DNA of 41,206 bases. Source: JBCBEX01 sp038528235. Its GTDB lineage: Bacteria; Bacteroidota; Rhodothermia; Rhodothermales; Rubricoccaceae. Under the pieces are notes generated by a model that ran no database searches, was not told the DNA's origin, and saw nothing but the letters and a program-made list of their open reading frames with translations. The position numbers and the translations under genes were made by a program. Within the stretch, counting starts at the first letter, position 1. Every line of letters begins with the position of its first letter. The stretch covers positions 1 to 41,206 of the forward strand of contig JBCBEX010000034.1 in NCBI GenBank assembly GCA_038528235.1, given 5' to 3'. Positions 40,115 through 41,206 of the stretch are shown piece by piece.

Positions 40115-41206
40115 ATGCTTCGCCTGTTCGCCCTCGTCGCCGCTGCTGTCGCGTTCGTCCTTACCGCGTTCACCGCGCCCATTCTACCGGCAGAGACGCC
40201 GACGCTCCCGGCGACGCCGTTCAACTACGCGAACATCGCGCTCCCGCAGCACCTCAACGTGCCGCCCGTCCAGAACACGGACAACACGCCCTCCGACAAC
40301 CCGATCACGGACGCCGGCGCCACGCTCGGCCGCGTGCTCTTCTACGACACGCGCCTCTCGGCCAATCAGACGGTGTCGTGCGCGACGTGCCACCGACAAG
40401 AGCAAGGCTTCTCCGATCCTGGCATCCTTAGCATCGGCTTCGAAGGCGGCGAGACGGGCCGCCACTCGATGAGCCTGGCCTTCGCGCGGTTCTATGACAA
40501 CGGGCATTTCTTCTGGGACGAGCGCGCCGAGACGCTCGAAGAGCAGGTCCTCATGCCGATCCAGGACGACATCGAGATGGGTATGACGCTCGACGACGTG
40601 CGCGCGCGCCTCGAAGCGACGGACTTCTACGCCGACCTCTTCGCCGACGCGTTTGGCTCGCCGGAGGTCACGAACGAGGGCATGAGCCGGGCGCTGAGCC
40701 AGTTCGTCCGCTCGATGGTCGCGCCCAACTCGAAGTATGACCAGGGCCGCGCGGTACAGCCGATGGGACCGCCGCGTGGTCCGCTTGGCAACTTCACGGC
40801 ACAAGAAAACCGCGGCCTCGATTTGTTCTACGGCGCAGCCCGCTGCTCGGCCTGTCACCGGGGTGACCTTCAGGTCCCTGTCGAGGCACTCAACAACGGG
40901 CTCGATGCCCAGGTCACGGACGAGGGAGCCGGTGGGGGCCAGTTCAAGTCGCCGTCGCTGCGCAACATCGCCGTGACGGCACCCTACATGCACGACGGCC
41001 GCTTCGCCACGCTCGAAGAAGTCGTCGACCACTACGACCGCGGCGTTCAGCCCCACCCGAACCTGAGCTTCCCTTTGCGCACACCGAACGGGCAGCCGCT
41101 GCGTCTCAACCTGACCGCTGAGGAGCGCGCGGCCCTCGTCGCCTTCATGCGCACGCTCACCGACGAGTCCTTCCTCGCCGACGAGCGCTGGTCCGATCCC
41201 TTCGCC
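40115..41206 (+). CDS. Di-haem cytochrome c peroxidase (MauG/CcpA family), C-terminus cut by window edge
   Basis: 364 residues visible and no stop reached; the text (DERWSDPFA) suggests only a few residues are missing. Signal peptide at about 1-21 (LFALVAAAVAFVLTAFTAP). Two c-type haem motifs: C89-A-T-C92-H93 and C244-S-A-C247-H248, with an N-terminal domain LGRVLFYDTRLSANQTVSC and a C-terminal FKSPSLRNIAVTAPYMHDGRFATLEEVVDHY segment containing the probable distal ligand M292. Periplasmic reduction of H2O2 with electrons from a small cytochrome c is the family role; MauG-like cofactor maturation is an alternative. ATG 40115 opens on the signal peptide; no other start fits. Confidence 0.9.
   Translation, partial: MLRLFALVAAAVAFVLTAFTAPILPAETPTLPATPFNYANIALPQHLNVPPVQNTDNTPSDNPITDAGATLGRVLFYDTRLSANQTVSCATCHRQEQGFSDPGILSIGFEGGETGRHSMSLAFARFYDNGHFFWDERAETLEEQVLMPIQDDIEMGMTLDDVRARLEATDFYADLFADAFGSPEVTNEGMSRALSQFVRSMVAPNSKYDQGRAVQPMGPPRGPLGNFTAQENRGLDLFYGAARCSACHRGDLQVPVEALNNGLDAQVTDEGAGGGQFKSPSLRNIAVTAPYMHDGRFATLEEVVDHYDRGVQPHPNLSFPLRTPNGQPLRLNLTAEERAALVAFMRTLTDESFLADERWSDPFA

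Noticed and set aside
40012..40431. 139-codon open frame overlapping the start of the di-haem peroxidase
   Set aside because: Different frame from the peroxidase, Arg/Ala/Pro-rich, no domain; the peroxidase frame has a signal peptide and CxxCH motifs.

Overview
The window is GC-rich bacterial DNA. It looks like a member of the Rhodothermia (Rhodothermota/Bacteroidota side, for example Rhodothermales or Rubricoccaceae). This is inferred from six complete secreted proteins that end in type IX secretion (T9SS, Por) type A sorting domains, from DUF4397, CHRD, DUF4159 and DUF1028 proteins, from a long-form IspH, and from scarce Shine-Dalgarno sequences. No rRNA, tRNA, CRISPR array, transposase or prophage gene was recognised.

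Layout. 1-10475 (minus): a tandem array of four large secreted paralogues of about 925 residues each; the last one runs off the left edge. 10562-14373 (minus): the succinate dehydrogenase operon sdhC-sdhD-sdhA-sdhB with a strong terminator. 14725-15873 (minus): citrate synthase. 16747-21230 (plus): RNase E/G with a giant disordered insertion inside its S1 domain, then a small conserved protein and a secreted protein. 21247-26024 (minus): tatC, a compositionally distinct small gene, a PyrE-like phosphoribosyltransferase, glyA, a DUF4359-like protein and a DUF4159 protein. 26350-27405 (plus): a DUF1028 protein. 27486-32755 (minus): two CHRD/DUF4397 T9SS cargo proteins. 33074-34327 (plus): ispH. 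34636-36660 (minus): another T9SS cargo protein. 37280-39961 (plus): transketolase and an NAD(P)-binding oxidoreductase. 40115-end (plus): a di-haem cytochrome c peroxidase (MauG/CcpA type), cut by the window edge just before its stop.

How the genes fit together. The housekeeping part covers central carbon and energy metabolism (citrate synthase, complex II, transketolase, SHMT), isoprenoid synthesis (IspH) and RNA turnover (RNase E/G). The accessory part is an exported-protein repertoire. At least six, probably seven, products carry Sec signals plus T9SS type A C-terminal domains and should be surface-anchored or released; the T9SS machinery itself is not in the window. TatC supplies the separate twin-arginine export route.

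Most unusual points: (i) RNase E/G with about 465 Arg/Ser/Ala/Asp-rich residues inserted into the S1 domain, no visible zinc-link cysteines and a hairpin-rich leader; (ii) the four-gene tandem array of a family I cannot assign a function; (iii) several spacers, each built from its own short repeated word followed by inverted copies, forming imperfect cruciforms; (iv) two REP-like inverted elements, one of which supplies the start codon of the DUF4159 gene; (v) near-perfect palindromes in front of sdhC and of one CHRD/DUF4397 gene.
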